Numbered from the stretch's first letter, positions 9,565 to 21,699 are shown. The stretch: 64,000 nucleotides of DNA from Halovivax ruber XH-70 (GCF_000328525.1 NC_019964.1:992001-1056000), one strand, 5' to 3'. Program-made: numbers and translations. The notes: a model not told the origin generated them from the sequence alone.

Positions 9565-10488
9565 ATGGACGTCCTCGTCGCCGGCGGCACCGGCTTCATC
9601 GGAACGGCGTTGTGTGAGCACCTCGCCGAACGCGGTCACGACGTGACGGCGATGGCCCGATCGCCAGAGCCGTCGTCGCTGCCGGCTGGCGTGGAGGGCG
9701 TTGCCGGTGACGTCACTGACCCCGAATCGGTCGAGGCTGCCGTAGCGGGCCAGGACGCGGTGTACAACCTCGTCGCACTGTCGCCGCTGTTTCAGACACC
9801 GAGCGGGTTGTCGCACGAGGCCATCCACCTCGGCGGAACCGAAAACCTGCTCGCGGCCGCCGAGTCTGCGGGTGTCGACCGCTTCTGCCAGCTGAGCGGT
9901 CTCGGAGCGGCGCCCGACGCGCCGACAGAACACCTGCGAGTCAAGCACCGGGCCGAGGTCGCCGTCGAGGCGGCCCCGCTCGAGACGGTGATCGTCAGGC
10001 CGTCGGTCGTCTTCGGCGAGAATAGCGAGTTCCTTTCGTTCGTCGACGCGACGACGACGGCGTACGTCACGCCGTTGCCGGCCGGCGGCCGCATGCGCTT
10101 TCAGCCGATCTGGATCGGGGATCTGGCGCCGATGCTCGCCGATTGTGTCGACGGCCCGCACGCCGGCGAAACGTACGAGCTCGGTGGCCCCGAGCGCCTC
10201 ACGTTGGCCGACGTGACGCGACTGTTCTACGCATCCCGCGACCAGTCGGTTCAGATCGTCCCGATTCCGCTCGCGCTCTCAGAACTCGGCCTCACGCTCG
10301 CGGGCCCGGTCCCGTTCGTCCCGTTCGGGCCCGAGCAGGCGAAGGCACTCTCGGTGGACAACACCGTCGACCGGAACGCCATCGATGCGTTTGGCGTCGA
10401 GGCGAGTGATCTCAGGTCACTCGCGGACTACCTCGGCGTCGATACGCCCGCGGCCCGCGACTCACTGCGGCCCGATGCAGACGGCTGA
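9565..10488 (+). CDS. NAD(P)-dependent SDR, complex I NDUFA9/NmrA-like
   Basis: A 307-residue atypical short-chain dehydrogenase. The N-terminus MDVLVAGGTGFIGTALCEHL carries the GxxGxxG dinucleotide-binding motif; VYNLVALSPLF and a weakened Ser-Tyr-Lys region follow (the usual YxxxK is not evident; VKHRAEVAVE stands in its place), as in NDUFA9-type proteins. The frame is open from 9349, but those 72 codons look non-coding and ATG 9565 begins exactly at the Rossmann strand. The substrate is unknown; members of this family act as quinone-complex assembly or redox-sensing proteins. Confidence 0.8.
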   Translation: MDVLVAGGTGFIGTALCEHLAERGHDVTAMARSPEPSSLPAGVEGVAGDVTDPESVEAAVAGQDAVYNLVALSPLFQTPSGLSHEAIHLGGTENLLAAAESAGVDRFCQLSGLGAAPDAPTEHLRVKHRAEVAVEAAPLETVIVRPSVVFGENSEFLSFVDATTTAYVTPLPAGGRMRFQPIWIGDLAPMLADCVDGPHAGETYELGGPERLTLADVTRLFYASRDQSVQIVPIPLALSELGLTLAGPVPFVPFGPEQAKALSVDNTVDRNAIDAFGVEASDLRSLADYLGVDTPAARDSLRPDADG

Positions 10489-10704
10489 CTCGCCGTTTTA
10501 CATATCCCTTCTGCCACTAGGTTGCCGAGACGAATAACTACCCCTCATTTCAAGCGTGAACTGGTGGGCCAGAACACGATAATACCGCGCCTCGATTCGG
10601 AGATATATTCTGGGAACGATGGGTGAGTAATTCGATAAAAGTCCGCGACTGCTTGCGATTTGGGGAGATACTGTAGCGAACGTGAAAGTCAGGCAGACAC
10701 AAGG

Positions 10705-10710
10705 TTTATA
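10705..10710 (+). promoter_or_regulatory. TATA box of cetZ
   Basis: TTTATA, preceded by AAGG, lies about 45 bases before the cetZ ATG. Transcription would start near 10733, leaving a short leader of about 20 bases. Confidence 0.5.
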
Positions 10711-10753
10711 TCCTTCTTGCTACTGTTCACTGCCAACGGAGCCCCCAGAATCA

Positions 10754-11941
10754 ATGAAACTGGCGATGATCGGATTCGGGCAGGCCGGAGGGAAGGTCGT
10801 CGATCGATTCCTCGATTACGACGATCGAACGAACAGCGGCATCGTCCGCTCTGCGATCGCCGTGAACACGGCGAAGGCGGACCTCATGGGCCTCGACCGA
10901 ATTCCACAGGAAAACCGTGTCCTCATCGGACAGGCACGGGTGAAAGGTCACGGCGTAGGTGCGGACAACGAGCTCGGCGCGGAAGTCGCCGAGGAGGACA
11001 TCGACGAGGTCCAGAACGCGGTCGACTCGATTCCGACCCACGAGGTCGACGCCTTCCTCGTCGTGGCCGGCATGGGTGGCGGGACGGGATCCGGTGGCGC
11101 ACCGGTTCTCGCGAAACACCTGAAGCGGATCTATACGATCCCCGTCTACGGACTCGGGATCTTACCCGGCACCGACGAAGGCGGCATCTACACCTTAAAC
11201 GCCGCCCGCTCGTTCCAGACGTTCGTTCGTGAGGTCGACAACCTGCTCGTCTTCGACAACGACTCCTGGCGCTCGGCCGGCGAGTCCGTCGAGGGTGGCT
11301 ACAGCCAGATCAACGAGGAGATCGTCCGTCGCTTCGGCGTCCTCTTCGGCGCCGGCGAAGTGCAGGCCGGCCAGGAGGTCGCAGAGAGCGTCGTCGACTC
11401 CTCGGAGATCATCAACACGCTCTCCGGCGGTGGTGTCTCGACCGTCGGGTACGCATCCGAAGAGGTCGATCTGACCGCCTCGTCGGGCGGCCTCCTCTCG
11501 AAGTTCACCGGCGGGAGCGGCGGTGGCGGTGACGACGGCCTCGACGCGGCAAACACGACCAACCGCATCACGAGTCTCGTTCGCAAAGCCGCACTCGGCC
11601 GCCTCACGCTCCCCTGTGAGATCGACGGCGCCGAGCGCGCGCTGCTCGTCCTCTCGGGGCCCTCGGATCACTTAAACCGGAAGGGCATCGAGCGCGGTCG
11701 CAAGTGGCTCGAAGAGGAGACCGGCAGTATGGAAGTCCGCGGCGGTGACTACCCGCGAGAGATCCCGGAGGTCTCCGCCTCGATCCTCCTCTCCGGCGTG
11801 ACGAACGTCCCGCGGATCAAGCGCCTCCAGCAGGTCGCCATCGAGGCCCAGGACAACATGGAGGACATCCAGGCGGAAAGCGAGGACAACCTGGAGGATC
11901 TCGTCCAGGACGACACCGAAGATCTGGAGCCGCTGTTCTAA
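10754..11941 (+). CDS. cetZ: CetZ-type tubulin/FtsZ-superfamily GTPase
   Basis: A 395-residue cytoskeletal GTPase of the CetZ group, which in haloarchaea controls cell shape and motility rather than division. The nucleotide-binding T1 loop GFGQAGGK (7-14) and the tubulin signature [12 protein letters not shown] (about 99-110) are present; the synergy-loop region and the acidic tail ([10 protein letters not shown]) follow. Length equals that of known CetZ proteins and differs from FtsZ1/FtsZ2, which carry different N-terminal extensions. The ATG at 10754 is chosen over 10682 because the upstream 24 codons cover the promoter. Which CetZ paralogue it is cannot be decided without a tree. Confidence 0.93.
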   Translation: MKLAMIGFGQAGGKVVDRFLDYDDRTNSGIVRSAIAVNTAKADLMGLDRIPQENRVLIGQARVKGHGVGADNELGAEVAEEDIDEVQNAVDSIPTHEVDAFLVVAGMGGGTGSGGAPVLAKHLKRIYTIPVYGLGILPGTDEGGIYTLNAARSFQTFVREVDNLLVFDNDSWRSAGESVEGGYSQINEEIVRRFGVLFGAGEVQAGQEVAESVVDSSEIINTLSGGGVSTVGYASEEVDLTASSGGLLSKFTGGSGGGGDDGLDAANTTNRITSLVRKAALGRLTLPCEIDGAERALLVLSGPSDHLNRKGIERGRKWLEEETGSMEVRGGDYPREIPEVSASILLSGVTNVPRIKRLQQVAIEAQDNMEDIQAESEDNLEDLVQDDTEDLEPLF

Positions 11942-12050
11942 CTGGGGGCTCGTTCGAGCGATCTCCGTTTTGCGTGATTTCCCGCCGACTCCAGCCGTGA
12001 GTGACCGCCGTGGCGACGTGTTTTTGGGTGCCGACCGCCGACGCCTTCTC

Positions 12051-12695
12051 ATGCAGGTGATCGTCCCGTTCGCGGCCGACGCGCCCAAGACGCGTCTCTC
12101 GTCGACGTTCTCGGCGGCCGAGCGCCGGCAGTTTGCCGGGGCGATGGTACGAGACGTCGTTGATGCCGTCGCCAAGACAGGGCACGACCCCCACGTTCTC
12201 GCGACGGGGCCGGTGTCGGTCGACGTGCCGGTGACGGTCGACGAGCGGTCGCTCGATGCTGCTGTCAACGAGTTGCTCGAGAGTCACTTCGACGCGGCTG
12301 GGGACGACGAGCCGATCGCGGTCGTCATGGCCGATCTGGCACTGGCGACGGCCCCTTCCCTCGATCGGCTGTTCGAGACGAACGGCGACGTCGTCTTCGC
12401 GCCGGGACGCGGCGGTGGCACGAACGCGTTCGTCACTCGTCATCCCGACTTCCGGGTCGACTACCACGGGACGTCGTACCTCGATCATCGGGCGATCGCC
12501 TCGTCAGTCGGAGCGTCGGTCGGTGTCGTCGATTCGTTCCGGCTCGCGACGGACGTCGACGAACCGGCCGACCTCGTCGAGGTTCTCTGTCACGGCGACG
12601 GTCGAACTCGCGAGTTCCTGGTCGAGGCGGGGTTCGAACTCGTCACGGCCGACGAGGGACGGGTGACGGTCACGAGGACCGATCGAGTCGGGTGA
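12051..12695 (+). CDS. cofC: 2-phospho-L-lactate guanylyltransferase
   Basis: A 214-residue nucleotidyltransferase-fold enzyme that activates 2-phospholactate with GTP, making the side chain donor for coenzyme F420. Landmarks are the N-terminal [20 protein letters not shown] (the nucleotide-binding loop), [11 protein letters not shown] in place of the usual acidic metal site, and [11 protein letters not shown]. The neighbour 66 bases downstream is cofG, another F420 gene, which supports the call. The in-frame ATG at 11970 lies in the spacer and does not fit the family N-terminus. Confidence 0.93.
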   Translation: MQVIVPFAADAPKTRLSSTFSAAERRQFAGAMVRDVVDAVAKTGHDPHVLATGPVSVDVPVTVDERSLDAAVNELLESHFDAAGDDEPIAVVMADLALATAPSLDRLFETNGDVVFAPGRGGGTNAFVTRHPDFRVDYHGTSYLDHRAIASSVGASVGVVDSFRLATDVDEPADLVEVLCHGDGRTREFLVEAGFELVTADEGRVTVTRTDRVG

Positions 12696-12761
12696 CGCTG
12701 GCCCCGTCACAGTCGGCCGGAACGAGACGATTTATCCCGTCAGGCTCGAACCCTTTGGTGA

Positions 12762-13886
12762 ATGATTCCGGGAGCAGCCCGTTACGATGTCGACGTGGCG
12801 ATCGACGAGGCCGACGTCGAGCGACTGCTCGCGGTGATGCCCGAGGACGTCGCGGCCCCGACGGAACTCACCTACGCCCGGAACGTGTTCGTCCCGCTGA
12901 CGACGGCCTGCCGATACACGTGCACGTACTGCACCTACTTCGACCCGCCAGGCGCGGCGTCGCTCCTCTCGCTTGCCGAGGTGCGCGACATCTGCCGACG
13001 CGGCGCCGAGGCGGGCTGTACGGAGGCGTTGTTCACCTTCGGTGACGACCCGGACGACCGCTACACCGAGGTTCACGGCCAGCTTGAGGAGTGGGGATAC
13101 GGCTCGATCCACGACTACCTCCGGGCTGCGTGCGAGGTCGCGCTGGAGGAAGGGCTCCTCCCACATTCGAACCCCGGCGACCAGACGCGCGAACAGATGG
13201 AACGCGTCGCGGACGTCAACGCGAGCATGGGCGTGATGCTCGAGACGACGGCGGACGTTGACGCTCACGCTGGACCGCGGCGAAAGGAACCCGGTCAGCG
13301 TTTGGCGACGATCCGGACGGCCGGCGAACTCGCCGTCCCCTTTACGACAGGGATTCTCGTCGGTATCGGTGACGGGTGGCGAGACCGTGCGGAGAGTTTG
13401 CTCGCCATTCGCGAGTTACACGAACGCTATGGTCACATCCAGGAGGTCATCATCCAGCCGGTTCGGAACAACGAGCGCTGGAACGGTGGGACGCCGGACC
13501 TCGCGACCATGCGCCGGGTGACGGCGATGGCTCGCGTCGCGCTCCCCGACGAGGTGTCCGTCCAGGCGCCGCCGAACCTGGCCCCCGTCAGGGAACTGAT
13601 CGACTGCGGTGTCGACGATCTGGGTGGCGTCTCTCCGGTGACCGACGACCACGTCAATCCCGAATACGCCTGGCCGGCGCTGGAGGAACTGCGCTCGATC
13701 GCCGACGACGTCGGCTTGCCCCTCACCGAGCGATTGCCGGTCTACGAGCAGTTCCTGTCGACGTCTTCCCGGGACGGCGTTACCGAATCGGAATCGAACT
13801 GGGTTTCGCCGCGAATTCGGGCGGCGATTCGGGCGGAGACGGATCCCGGCGAACGCTTCCGGGGCGTGCTGGAGTCCCGTCCGTAG
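12762..13886 (+). CDS. cofG: 7,8-didemethyl-8-hydroxy-5-deazariboflavin synthase subunit CofG
   Basis: A 374-residue radical SAM enzyme. Cys50, Cys54 and Cys57 in CRYTCTYC bind the [4Fe-4S] cluster. With CofH it joins tyrosine and a flavin precursor to form the F0 chromophore of F420. NPGDQTREQM, the HAGPRRKEPGQR region and NLAPVRELIDCGVDDLGG toward the C-terminus fit the family. CofH is not in the window. The gene follows cofC, giving a small F420 cluster. Confidence 0.94.
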   Translation: MIPGAARYDVDVAIDEADVERLLAVMPEDVAAPTELTYARNVFVPLTTACRYTCTYCTYFDPPGAASLLSLAEVRDICRRGAEAGCTEALFTFGDDPDDRYTEVHGQLEEWGYGSIHDYLRAACEVALEEGLLPHSNPGDQTREQMERVADVNASMGVMLETTADVDAHAGPRRKEPGQRLATIRTAGELAVPFTTGILVGIGDGWRDRAESLLAIRELHERYGHIQEVIIQPVRNNERWNGGTPDLATMRRVTAMARVALPDEVSVQAPPNLAPVRELIDCGVDDLGGVSPVTDDHVNPEYAWPALEELRSIADDVGLPLTERLPVYEQFLSTSSRDGVTESESNWVSPRIRAAIRAETDPGERFRGVLESRP

Positions 13887-13962
13887 GTCGCGGTCGCGCG
13901 AGCAGCGCGCCTGTCCTCTCGGATGGCCGCACCAATCGCCTGCACGTACGGACCGAATCTCC

Positions 13963-15288
13963 TCACTTGCCGGCACCGCTGGCTGTCGGGACGTCACCCG
14001 TTCCAGCCCCATTGCCATCGTCCGTGAGTCCGCGGATGTAGCGGATTCGCTCGGGGATCGGCGGGTGATCGTAGTGGAACGTGGCGTACAGGGGGTGTGG
14101 GAACGGATTGGAGAGGTTCTCACCGGTCAGACTCGCGAGCGCACCGACGAGCGGCTCGCCGTCACCCATGACGTCGGTGGCGAACGCGTCGGCTTCCCGT
14201 TCGTGGGCGAGCGAGAGGCGATTGACGAGCGGGCTCGTCAGATCGAGCAGGGGCGAGACCAAGAGCGCTCCGAGGGCGAGCCCGACGTACGGCGTCTGTG
14301 GCAGGTCGAACATGGCGTAGAGCCAGGTCGCGTCCAGGAGTACCCAGAGGACGGCCAGGGCGACCCCGATGTGGGCGAGACTGGCGACGAACTGCTTCCA
14401 GATGTGTGCGCGCTTCCAGTGGGCGAGTTCGTGGGCAAGGACGCTCTCTAACTGCCGTAGTTTCATCTGCTCGACGAGCGTGTCGTAGAGGACGACGCGT
14501 TTCGTCCGCCCGAAGCCGACGAAGTACGCGTTCGAGTGGCCGGAGCGTCGGCTCGCGTCCATGACGTAGACGTCGTCGCAGGTGAAGCCGGCGCGGTCGA
14601 AGACGCGCTCGACGCCGTCACGGAGCTCACCCGCCTCGACGGGTTCGAAGTCGTTGAACAGCGGGGCGATCACCCGTGGGTAGACGACGAGCATCGCGAG
14701 GGAGAACCCGGCGAAGATGGCGAGCGCGGCGACTGGCCACAGGGTCGGGAGTGTTTCGACCGTGGCGAGGACGGCGGCGGACAGTGCCCCGACGAGCACC
14801 GCACTGATGAGCAACTGGATCAGGAGATCCCGAACGAAGAGGCCCGGTGTCTGGTTGTTGAACCCGAAGCGTTCCTCGACGACGAACGTGTCGTAGAGGT
14901 CACCCGGGAGCGAGAGTACCTGCGCCCCGATCAGCATTGCGACGAAGAACGCACTTCCAGTGAGGACTGGTCCGTAGTCGAGACCCTGAAACCACGCGAC
15001 GACGTCCCCGGCGACGCCGGTGTAGAGCGTGACGAGCACGACGGCGAGTGTGAACCAGGACTGAAACTGGCCGATCGTCGTCTTCGCTCGGTGGTAGGCG
15101 CTGACCTGAGTTGGGTCGTCGACGTCGAACATCGACTGGACCCACTCGCGTTCCCGCTCGAGTGTCGCCCGGCCGTGTCGGACGTTCATCAGGGCGAGAT
15201 AACTAAAGAATGCGGAGGATCCGACGACCAGTATCAGAAACACTGCGTGGGCGAATGGATACTCGCCGATCGGCACGAGATCGATCAT
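13963..15288 (-). CDS. M48 family zinc metallopeptidase (Ste24/HtpX-like)
   Basis: A 441-residue integral membrane protease. The zinc motif HELAH is at residues 286-290, with the third ligand expected in HEREADAFATDV further on. At least six hydrophobic stretches surround it, including an N-terminal pair and two before the active site. The long N-terminal membrane region (about 200 residues) resembles eukaryotic-type CAAX protease Ste24 more than bacterial HtpX. The role in haloarchaea is unproven; membrane protein quality control is the usual inference. The ATG at 15288 opens a hydrophobic segment; the 16 codons before it are arginine-rich spacer. Confidence 0.88.
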   Translation of the reverse strand: MIDLVPIGEYPFAHAVFLILVVGSSAFFSYLALMNVRHGRATLEREREWVQSMFDVDDPTQVSAYHRAKTTIGQFQSWFTLAVVLVTLYTGVAGDVVAWFQGLDYGPVLTGSAFFVAMLIGAQVLSLPGDLYDTFVVEERFGFNNQTPGLFVRDLLIQLLISAVLVGALSAAVLATVETLPTLWPVAALAIFAGFSLAMLVVYPRVIAPLFNDFEPVEAGELRDGVERVFDRAGFTCDDVYVMDASRRSGHSNAYFVGFGRTKRVVLYDTLVEQMKLRQLESVLAHELAHWKRAHIWKQFVASLAHIGVALAVLWVLLDATWLYAMFDLPQTPYVGLALGALLVSPLLDLTSPLVNRLSLAHEREADAFATDVMGDGEPLVGALASLTGENLSNPFPHPLYATFHYDHPPIPERIRYIRGLTDDGNGAGTGDVPTASGAGK

Positions 15289-15424
15289 GACGTGCTGTTG
15301 GTGTCGACGTGGGTAACGGTTTCGTCTAGCATTCACACCGACGTCGTCGACGGCTGGTGTGACTGTCGGACGTAGTGTGGCCGCTGGGCCGGTGCTGACA
15401 CGATCGGCGGTCAGCCATCACGTC

Positions 15425-15853
15425 TCACCTGAACGGGTTCGTGGCCGTCTCCAGTCGCGTCAGGCCCGAAACCGCATCGAAGTCGCTATCGAAGGAGTAG
15501 AGGTACTCTCTCCCATCTCGTTCCATATACGCTGCAATGGTTGCGTCGACGAACGAGAGTTCATCGTATCGCCGAAAAAGTGCCTGTGCGGCGGTGAAGT
15601 CAACCTTGGGAGCGTGAATAATTTCGAAGTGTTCGCCCTCGATTAGCCGATCCAACAGCCCATTAGCCGCTTGTGAACCAAGTTTCTCGCGAGCAAGGTT
15701 CAATATCACCGCAGCGACGTAATTCGTGATGATGGCATTCGGCAGTTCCCCGTGGTCGATTCCGCGGACGATCTGTCGAGCCCGATCGTGGTACACATCG
15801 CGGGTACTGGCACTGGCAAAGAGCACGTTCGTGTCTAGTAGGGCGGCTGCCAT
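15425..15853 (-). CDS. PIN-domain toxin (VapC-like)
   Basis: A 142-residue PIN nuclease. The first acidic residue is in LLDTNVLF near the N-terminus, and the C-terminal catalytic cluster lies around LSFVDATIAAYMERD and YLYSFDSDFDAV. Such toxins cleave RNA. The ATG overlaps the stop of the antitoxin gene by one base (TGATG), and a GTG just upstream is an alternative. The pairing with an AbrB-type partner supports a type II toxin-antitoxin module. Confidence 0.85.
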   Translation of the reverse strand: MAAALLDTNVLFASASTRDVYHDRARQIVRGIDHGELPNAIITNYVAAVILNLAREKLGSQAANGLLDRLIEGEHFEIIHAPKVDFTAAQALFRRYDELSFVDATIAAYMERDGREYLYSFDSDFDAVSGLTRLETATNPFR

Positions 15854-16098
15854 CACTCGGACCCGAATTCGCCTTCAGCTTCGACTGCGTTGGTTTGCCC
15901 CACGTCTACGGGCTCAAAGTCGTCGAAGACTCCTTCTCGCTGGTGAACGACTTCGACCGAAAGGGCCCCGCTTTCATTCGTGTTCCACCGAAGTTTGTCA
16001 CCGGGTTCGATGTCCAGTCGCTGGCGGAGGGTGGCTGGGATTGTAACCATCCCCCGGTCACTGACTTTCGTTTCCTCGGGCCCTGTTTCGGTCGACAT
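15853..16098 (-). CDS. AbrB/MazE-like antitoxin (VapB-like)
   Basis: An 81-residue protein with a SpoVT/AbrB swapped-hairpin DNA-binding domain at residues about 10-50 (KVSDRGMVTIPATLRQRLDIEPGDKL shows the typical pattern, from which only the TIPATLR core is diagnostic). The acidic C-terminal tail would wrap the PIN toxin. The frame is open upstream to 16158, but the ATG at 16098 gives the normal family N-terminus. It is first in the two-gene unit and probably represses its own promoter. Confidence 0.83.
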   Translation of the reverse strand: MSTETGPEETKVSDRGMVTIPATLRQRLDIEPGDKLRWNTNESGALSVEVVHQREGVFDDFEPVDVGQTNAVEAEGEFGSE

Positions 16099-18553
<2,455 letters not shown>

Positions 18554-18560
18554 GGACCGG

Positions 18561-18591
18561 CAGACCGGCCGGCTACCGATCGTTCTTTTTT
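18561..18591 (+). terminator. Probable transcription terminator after katG
   Basis: A GC-rich stretch with CCGG repeats is followed by six T residues at 18586-18591, starting 33 bases after the katG stop. Archaeal termination depends mainly on the T-run. Confidence 0.4.
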
Positions 18592-18673
18592 GGCCGACGC
18601 CTCGCCGTCAGTACCGAGCGGAGACGTGCGACTGTGGGTGGTACTCGTGACCGATTACCAGGATACCGGCAGT

Positions 18674-19015
18674 TCAGGGCATAAGGTAGCCGATCAACTG
18701 TGAGAGGACGTCTTCGGTGCGCGAATCGACAAGAGAAGTGAGACGGTATTCTACTTCCGCAGCGTTGTTGAGGGTTGCAAGTGACCACGGAAGGACGTGG
18801 CTTCGGGTTCCAAGCGGGTCGCCCTCGTAGTCACCGTCTCGGAGTGTCAGTGATTCTTCGTGGTAGGTCTTCGTCGTTAGTAGCGCGGTGATGAGTTGGA
18901 CACCGTGGGTGGGGAACTGTGGTGTCCCGAGTACGAGCAGCGGACGCCCTTTCTCTGAGAGCGGATCGGTCCCCCAGACGATGTCTCCGCGCGCTAGTTC
19001 ATAGAACGAGGTCAC
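18674..19015 (-). CDS. MazF/PemK-like toxin
   Basis: A 113-residue protein with the SH3-like MazF/PemK start: LARGDIVWGTDPLSEKGRPLLVL, where the GDI and GRP positions are typical. The C-terminal half keeps LPWSLATLNN and a closing QLIGYL. MazF proteins are ribosome-independent endoribonucleases; activity here is inferred. Its ATG overlaps the stop of the upstream regulator by four bases (ATGA), so the two are translated together, the usual order of antitoxin then toxin. Confidence 0.78.
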   Translation of the reverse strand: MTSFYELARGDIVWGTDPLSEKGRPLLVLGTPQFPTHGVQLITALLTTKTYHEESLTLRDGDYEGDPLGTRSHVLPWSLATLNNAAEVEYRLTSLVDSRTEDVLSQLIGYLMP

Positions 19016-19371
19016 TGCACGTGCTCCATTTCGTCGGTTCGGAGTGCTTCGAGCCGTTCCCCCCCGTACTGCTCATCAGCGGTCTCGTAGTGTCGATGAA
19101 GCCGATAGGCTGATCTGAGCCGGTCCCGGTCGTCTGTGATCGCCCAGTAGGGGCGCTTGTGTCTCACGAGTCCTCGCTCTTTCAGCCGTGAGAGGATCGC
19201 ACTGACTGCGTCCGTCTGTAGTTCGAGTTGTGCTGCAATCGTGGCTGCCTTCCACGCCCGATCGTCGTTCACGTCGAGGAACTGCACGATCCGTGCGGTG
19301 TCGTTTCCCTCTTCGAATTCGCCGTCTTCGGCTTTCTCGAACTCGTCGATATCGATGGCACCGCTCGACAT
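19012..19371 (-). CDS. Winged-helix (MarR-like) regulator, likely antitoxin partner
   Basis: A 119-residue protein with a winged helix-turn-helix at about residues 25-75: DRAWKAATIAAQLELQ, then TDAVSAILSRLKERGLV, then the wing. The acidic N-terminus and charged C-terminal helix may contact the toxin. The ATG at 19371 is chosen because the upstream 11 codons are histidine- and glutamine-rich and out of family. The 4-base overlap with the MazF-like gene argues for a toxin-antitoxin pair with a non-classical antitoxin. Confidence 0.75.
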   Translation of the reverse strand: MSSGAIDIDEFEKAEDGEFEEGNDTARIVQFLDVNDDRAWKAATIAAQLELQTDAVSAILSRLKERGLVRHKRPYWAITDDRDRLRSAYRLHRHYETADEQYGGERLEALRTDEMEHVQ

Positions 19372-19520
19372 ACAGGGTTGTTGGTGCCGGTGTGCCTTAG
19401 CCATTTGGTATGTTTGGGCTGCTTGTTTCGGGGATTTGTACCATCGTGAGAAGGTCGGTCGGAATCCGTGAGTGGAGTTAGCCGAGAACGATTTTGTCTG
19501 TGTGTAGTTACACTACCCGG

Positions 19521-19760
19521 CTATGGGACCGACGGTCGGGACCCATCGGCTCGGGATCGGGGATGGTACTCGTGACCGACCACCAGACAGCCGGCGTGGA
19601 CGGCAAGAACGACGAAAAGGGTTGTCGTCGGCGCCACACCCAGCAGTGGCGGCACGTACGCGAATGGGAGGGCCACGGCGAGCCAGAAGGCGATCGCTCG
19701 GAGGAGGGGCGCGGCGTGGTGGAGGGGACTGCGGATCGGGGAGCGTGCGGCGATGGACAT
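19521..19760 (-). CDS. Small two-helix membrane protein
   Basis: A 79-residue protein with two predicted membrane helices (about 18-38, LLRAIAFWLAVALPFAYVP, and 44-63, TTLFVVLAVHAGCLVVG), ending in a charged tail. The frame is open to 19865, but the ATG at 19760 gives a natural start 6 bases downstream of the lipoprotein gene. The two may be co-transcribed. I do not recognise the family, and the function is unknown. Confidence 0.6.
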   Translation of the reverse strand: MSIAARSPIRSPLHHAAPLLRAIAFWLAVALPFAYVPPLLGVAPTTTLFVVLAVHAGCLVVGHEYHPRSRADGSRPSVP

Positions 19761-19765
19761 GTTCG

Positions 19766-20689
19766 TCAGGCGTCGTCGGGCTGGCAGCCGAGGTCTGTCG
19801 ACTCCGTCGACGTCTCGAGTGTCCCGTCGTCGGTTAGCTGGACCGTTGTCGTCGCTACGTTGCACGCTCCGATATCCTTCTTCTCGAGATCAACTGCTGC
19901 ACTCGCGCCAGTGTCGAGCACGCGCGTCGCGATGGTTTCCGAACCGTTTCGATCGAAGCGGACGTCGGCCGTCGCGTCCGGCTCGACCGTGAAGAGGCCG
20001 TCGAACCGTGTGATCTCTTCGTCTTCGAGCAGTACGCGGGCCGTCCACGTCCGATCAGTTGGGTTGGACACGCTGATCGTGTGTTCTCCCTGCATCTCGT
20101 CGGACTCCTCGATCGTTCCGACGGTGTGCGCGACGGTCTCGCCCGACGCGACGCGTTCGGTGACGACGTTCCCGCATGCCATCATCGTCGACAGTGTGGA
20201 CGACGAAAGCGTGCCGTCGGCTTGCAGTTCCAGCTGGACGCTGGTCGCGTTACAGTCGAATTGCGTACGCTCGACGGTTTCCGTCGCCGACTCGCTCGAT
20301 CCGTCGACGGCCGCCTCGACGGTGTAGGCGGCGAACCGACTGATCGCGACCTTGGCGGCCCCTTCGGGTTGAACGGTGAACGACTCGTCGAGTATCGTCT
20401 CCCCACCCTGCTCGATCGCGAGCGCGACCGTTCGCTCGGTCTTCGTGGGGTTCGTCAGAAAGACGGCGTGCGGGGAGCGACGCCCACCGAGCTGCCCGTC
20501 CGTCGGATCGCGTTCGACTGTTTCGCCGGCCGGAACGGGTGTGGGCGAGTCGTCGGCGGGTGTCGATCCTCGCTCCTGCGTGTCACCACGATCGTCCTCG
20601 TCGCGGGCGGGTCTGAATTCCTGGAGGCAGCCTGCCATCATCGAGGTCACTCCCAGACCGGTCGCCGCGAGTAGCTGTCGACGCTTCAT
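19766..20689 (-). CDS. Secreted lipoprotein, haloarchaeal hypothetical
   Basis: A 307-residue protein. The N-terminus MKRRQLLAATGLGVTSMMAGC has twin-positive residues, a hydrophobic stretch and the lipobox MAGC, so it is probably exported and lipid-anchored at Cys21. A Thr/Asp-rich linker follows, then two similar beta-rich repeats, each with a conserved Cys (FDCNATSVQLELQADGTLSSS and the later GACNVATTTVQLTDDGTLETS), suggesting internal duplication. The second Cys pair (MACGNVV, LGCQPDD) closes each repeat and may form disulfides. Function unknown. Confidence 0.75.
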   Translation of the reverse strand: MKRRQLLAATGLGVTSMMAGCLQEFRPARDEDDRGDTQERGSTPADDSPTPVPAGETVERDPTDGQLGGRRSPHAVFLTNPTKTERTVALAIEQGGETILDESFTVQPEGAAKVAISRFAAYTVEAAVDGSSESATETVERTQFDCNATSVQLELQADGTLSSSTLSTMMACGNVVTERVASGETVAHTVGTIEESDEMQGEHTISVSNPTDRTWTARVLLEDEEITRFDGLFTVEPDATADVRFDRNGSETIATRVLDTGASAAVDLEKKDIGACNVATTTVQLTDDGTLETSTESTDLGCQPDDA

Positions 20690-20874
20690 ACTCTGACATT
20701 CGCCCCAGGTGATAAACCTCTCTCCCTGGGTCAAACTCGTCTTTCAGTTTCACCAGTGCCCGTTCACCGGGTCGTTCCGGTTCAAACCGCCTTCTCCTCC
20801 GTCCGGTAGTACCGAGGTAATGGTCGAGGGTGACCTGGGAAGCTGTTATTAGCCGACGCCACCAGGTCACTCGC

Positions 20875-21690
20875 GTGACCATTGGCCGATACGTAGAACG
20901 CCTCGGCGTTTCGGAGGCGACGCTGTCTGCGAACGGAACCGACGCGCTGGCCGAACTCCAGCGCCGGCACCTCCTCGAAGTCTCGTTTACCAACGCCTTC
21001 ATCGACGCCGGAGCCGGGACGTCGCTCGACCCCGCGACGGCCGTCCCGCGCACCGTCTCCGGCGGCGGTGGACTCTGTTACGACTGCAACGGCGCGTTTG
21101 CGTGGTTGCTTCAGGAACTAGAGTACGACGTCTCGCTTCTCTCGGCCAGGCCACGATACGACGACGGTTCGCACGGCCCCGAGTACGATCACCTCGCCCT
21201 TCTCGTCGACGAACACCTCGTCGACGTCGGATTCGGCGACTTCGCTCGACAGCCGCTCCCGCTCGACGGACGGCTCCGGAGCGACGTCTCTGGCACGTAC
21301 CGCGTGATCGAGGTGGCTGACCATGGCGGGACGTCTGGTGGCAATCACGCCCAAGCGGACGACGAGCCCGACGGGGACGGCGACGCGCCGTCGGACGAGT
21401 GTACACACGTCGCCCAGCGGCGGTCGGACGATGGGTGGGAGACGCTGTACCGCTTCGACGTGACGCCACGAGCCGGCGACGAGTTCGCCGACCTGGTCCG
21501 GTTCCACGCCACGTCGTCGGAATCCCCGTTCGCGGGCGCGAGGATGGCGACCCTCGCGACGGCGGACGGCCGTCTCACGCTTTCCGGAACGTCGATGACC
21601 GTCACGGAGGCCGGCGAAAAGCGTAAGGAATCGGTCTCCGCGTCCCGAACCGACGCGGTACTGGCCGACCGGTTCGGCCTCGATCTGTGA
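20875..21690 (+). CDS. Arylamine N-acetyltransferase family protein
   Basis: A 271-residue protein of the NAT fold. The catalytic triad can be placed: Cys in GGGGLCYDCNGAFAW (family form RGGxCxExN), His in PEYDHLALLV and Asp in LVDVGFGD. NATs transfer acetyl groups from acetyl-CoA to arylamines or hydrazines. The glutamate after the catalytic Cys is Asp here, and the second Cys in the motif is unusual. The GTG at 20875 starts the domain (VTIGRYVERLGV); the longer frame from 20830 covers the promoter. The natural substrate in haloarchaea is unknown. Confidence 0.82.
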   Translation: MTIGRYVERLGVSEATLSANGTDALAELQRRHLLEVSFTNAFIDAGAGTSLDPATAVPRTVSGGGGLCYDCNGAFAWLLQELEYDVSLLSARPRYDDGSHGPEYDHLALLVDEHLVDVGFGDFARQPLPLDGRLRSDVSGTYRVIEVADHGGTSGGNHAQADDEPDGDGDAPSDECTHVAQRRSDDGWETLYRFDVTPRAGDEFADLVRFHATSSESPFAGARMATLATADGRLTLSGTSMTVTEAGEKRKESVSASRTDAVLADRFGLDL

Positions 21691-21699
21691 GCGTCGCGA

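Noticed and set aside
10660-11232. Second plus-strand frame overlapping the start of cetZ
   Set aside because: Arg/Gly-rich shadow frame of cetZ with no independent start signal.
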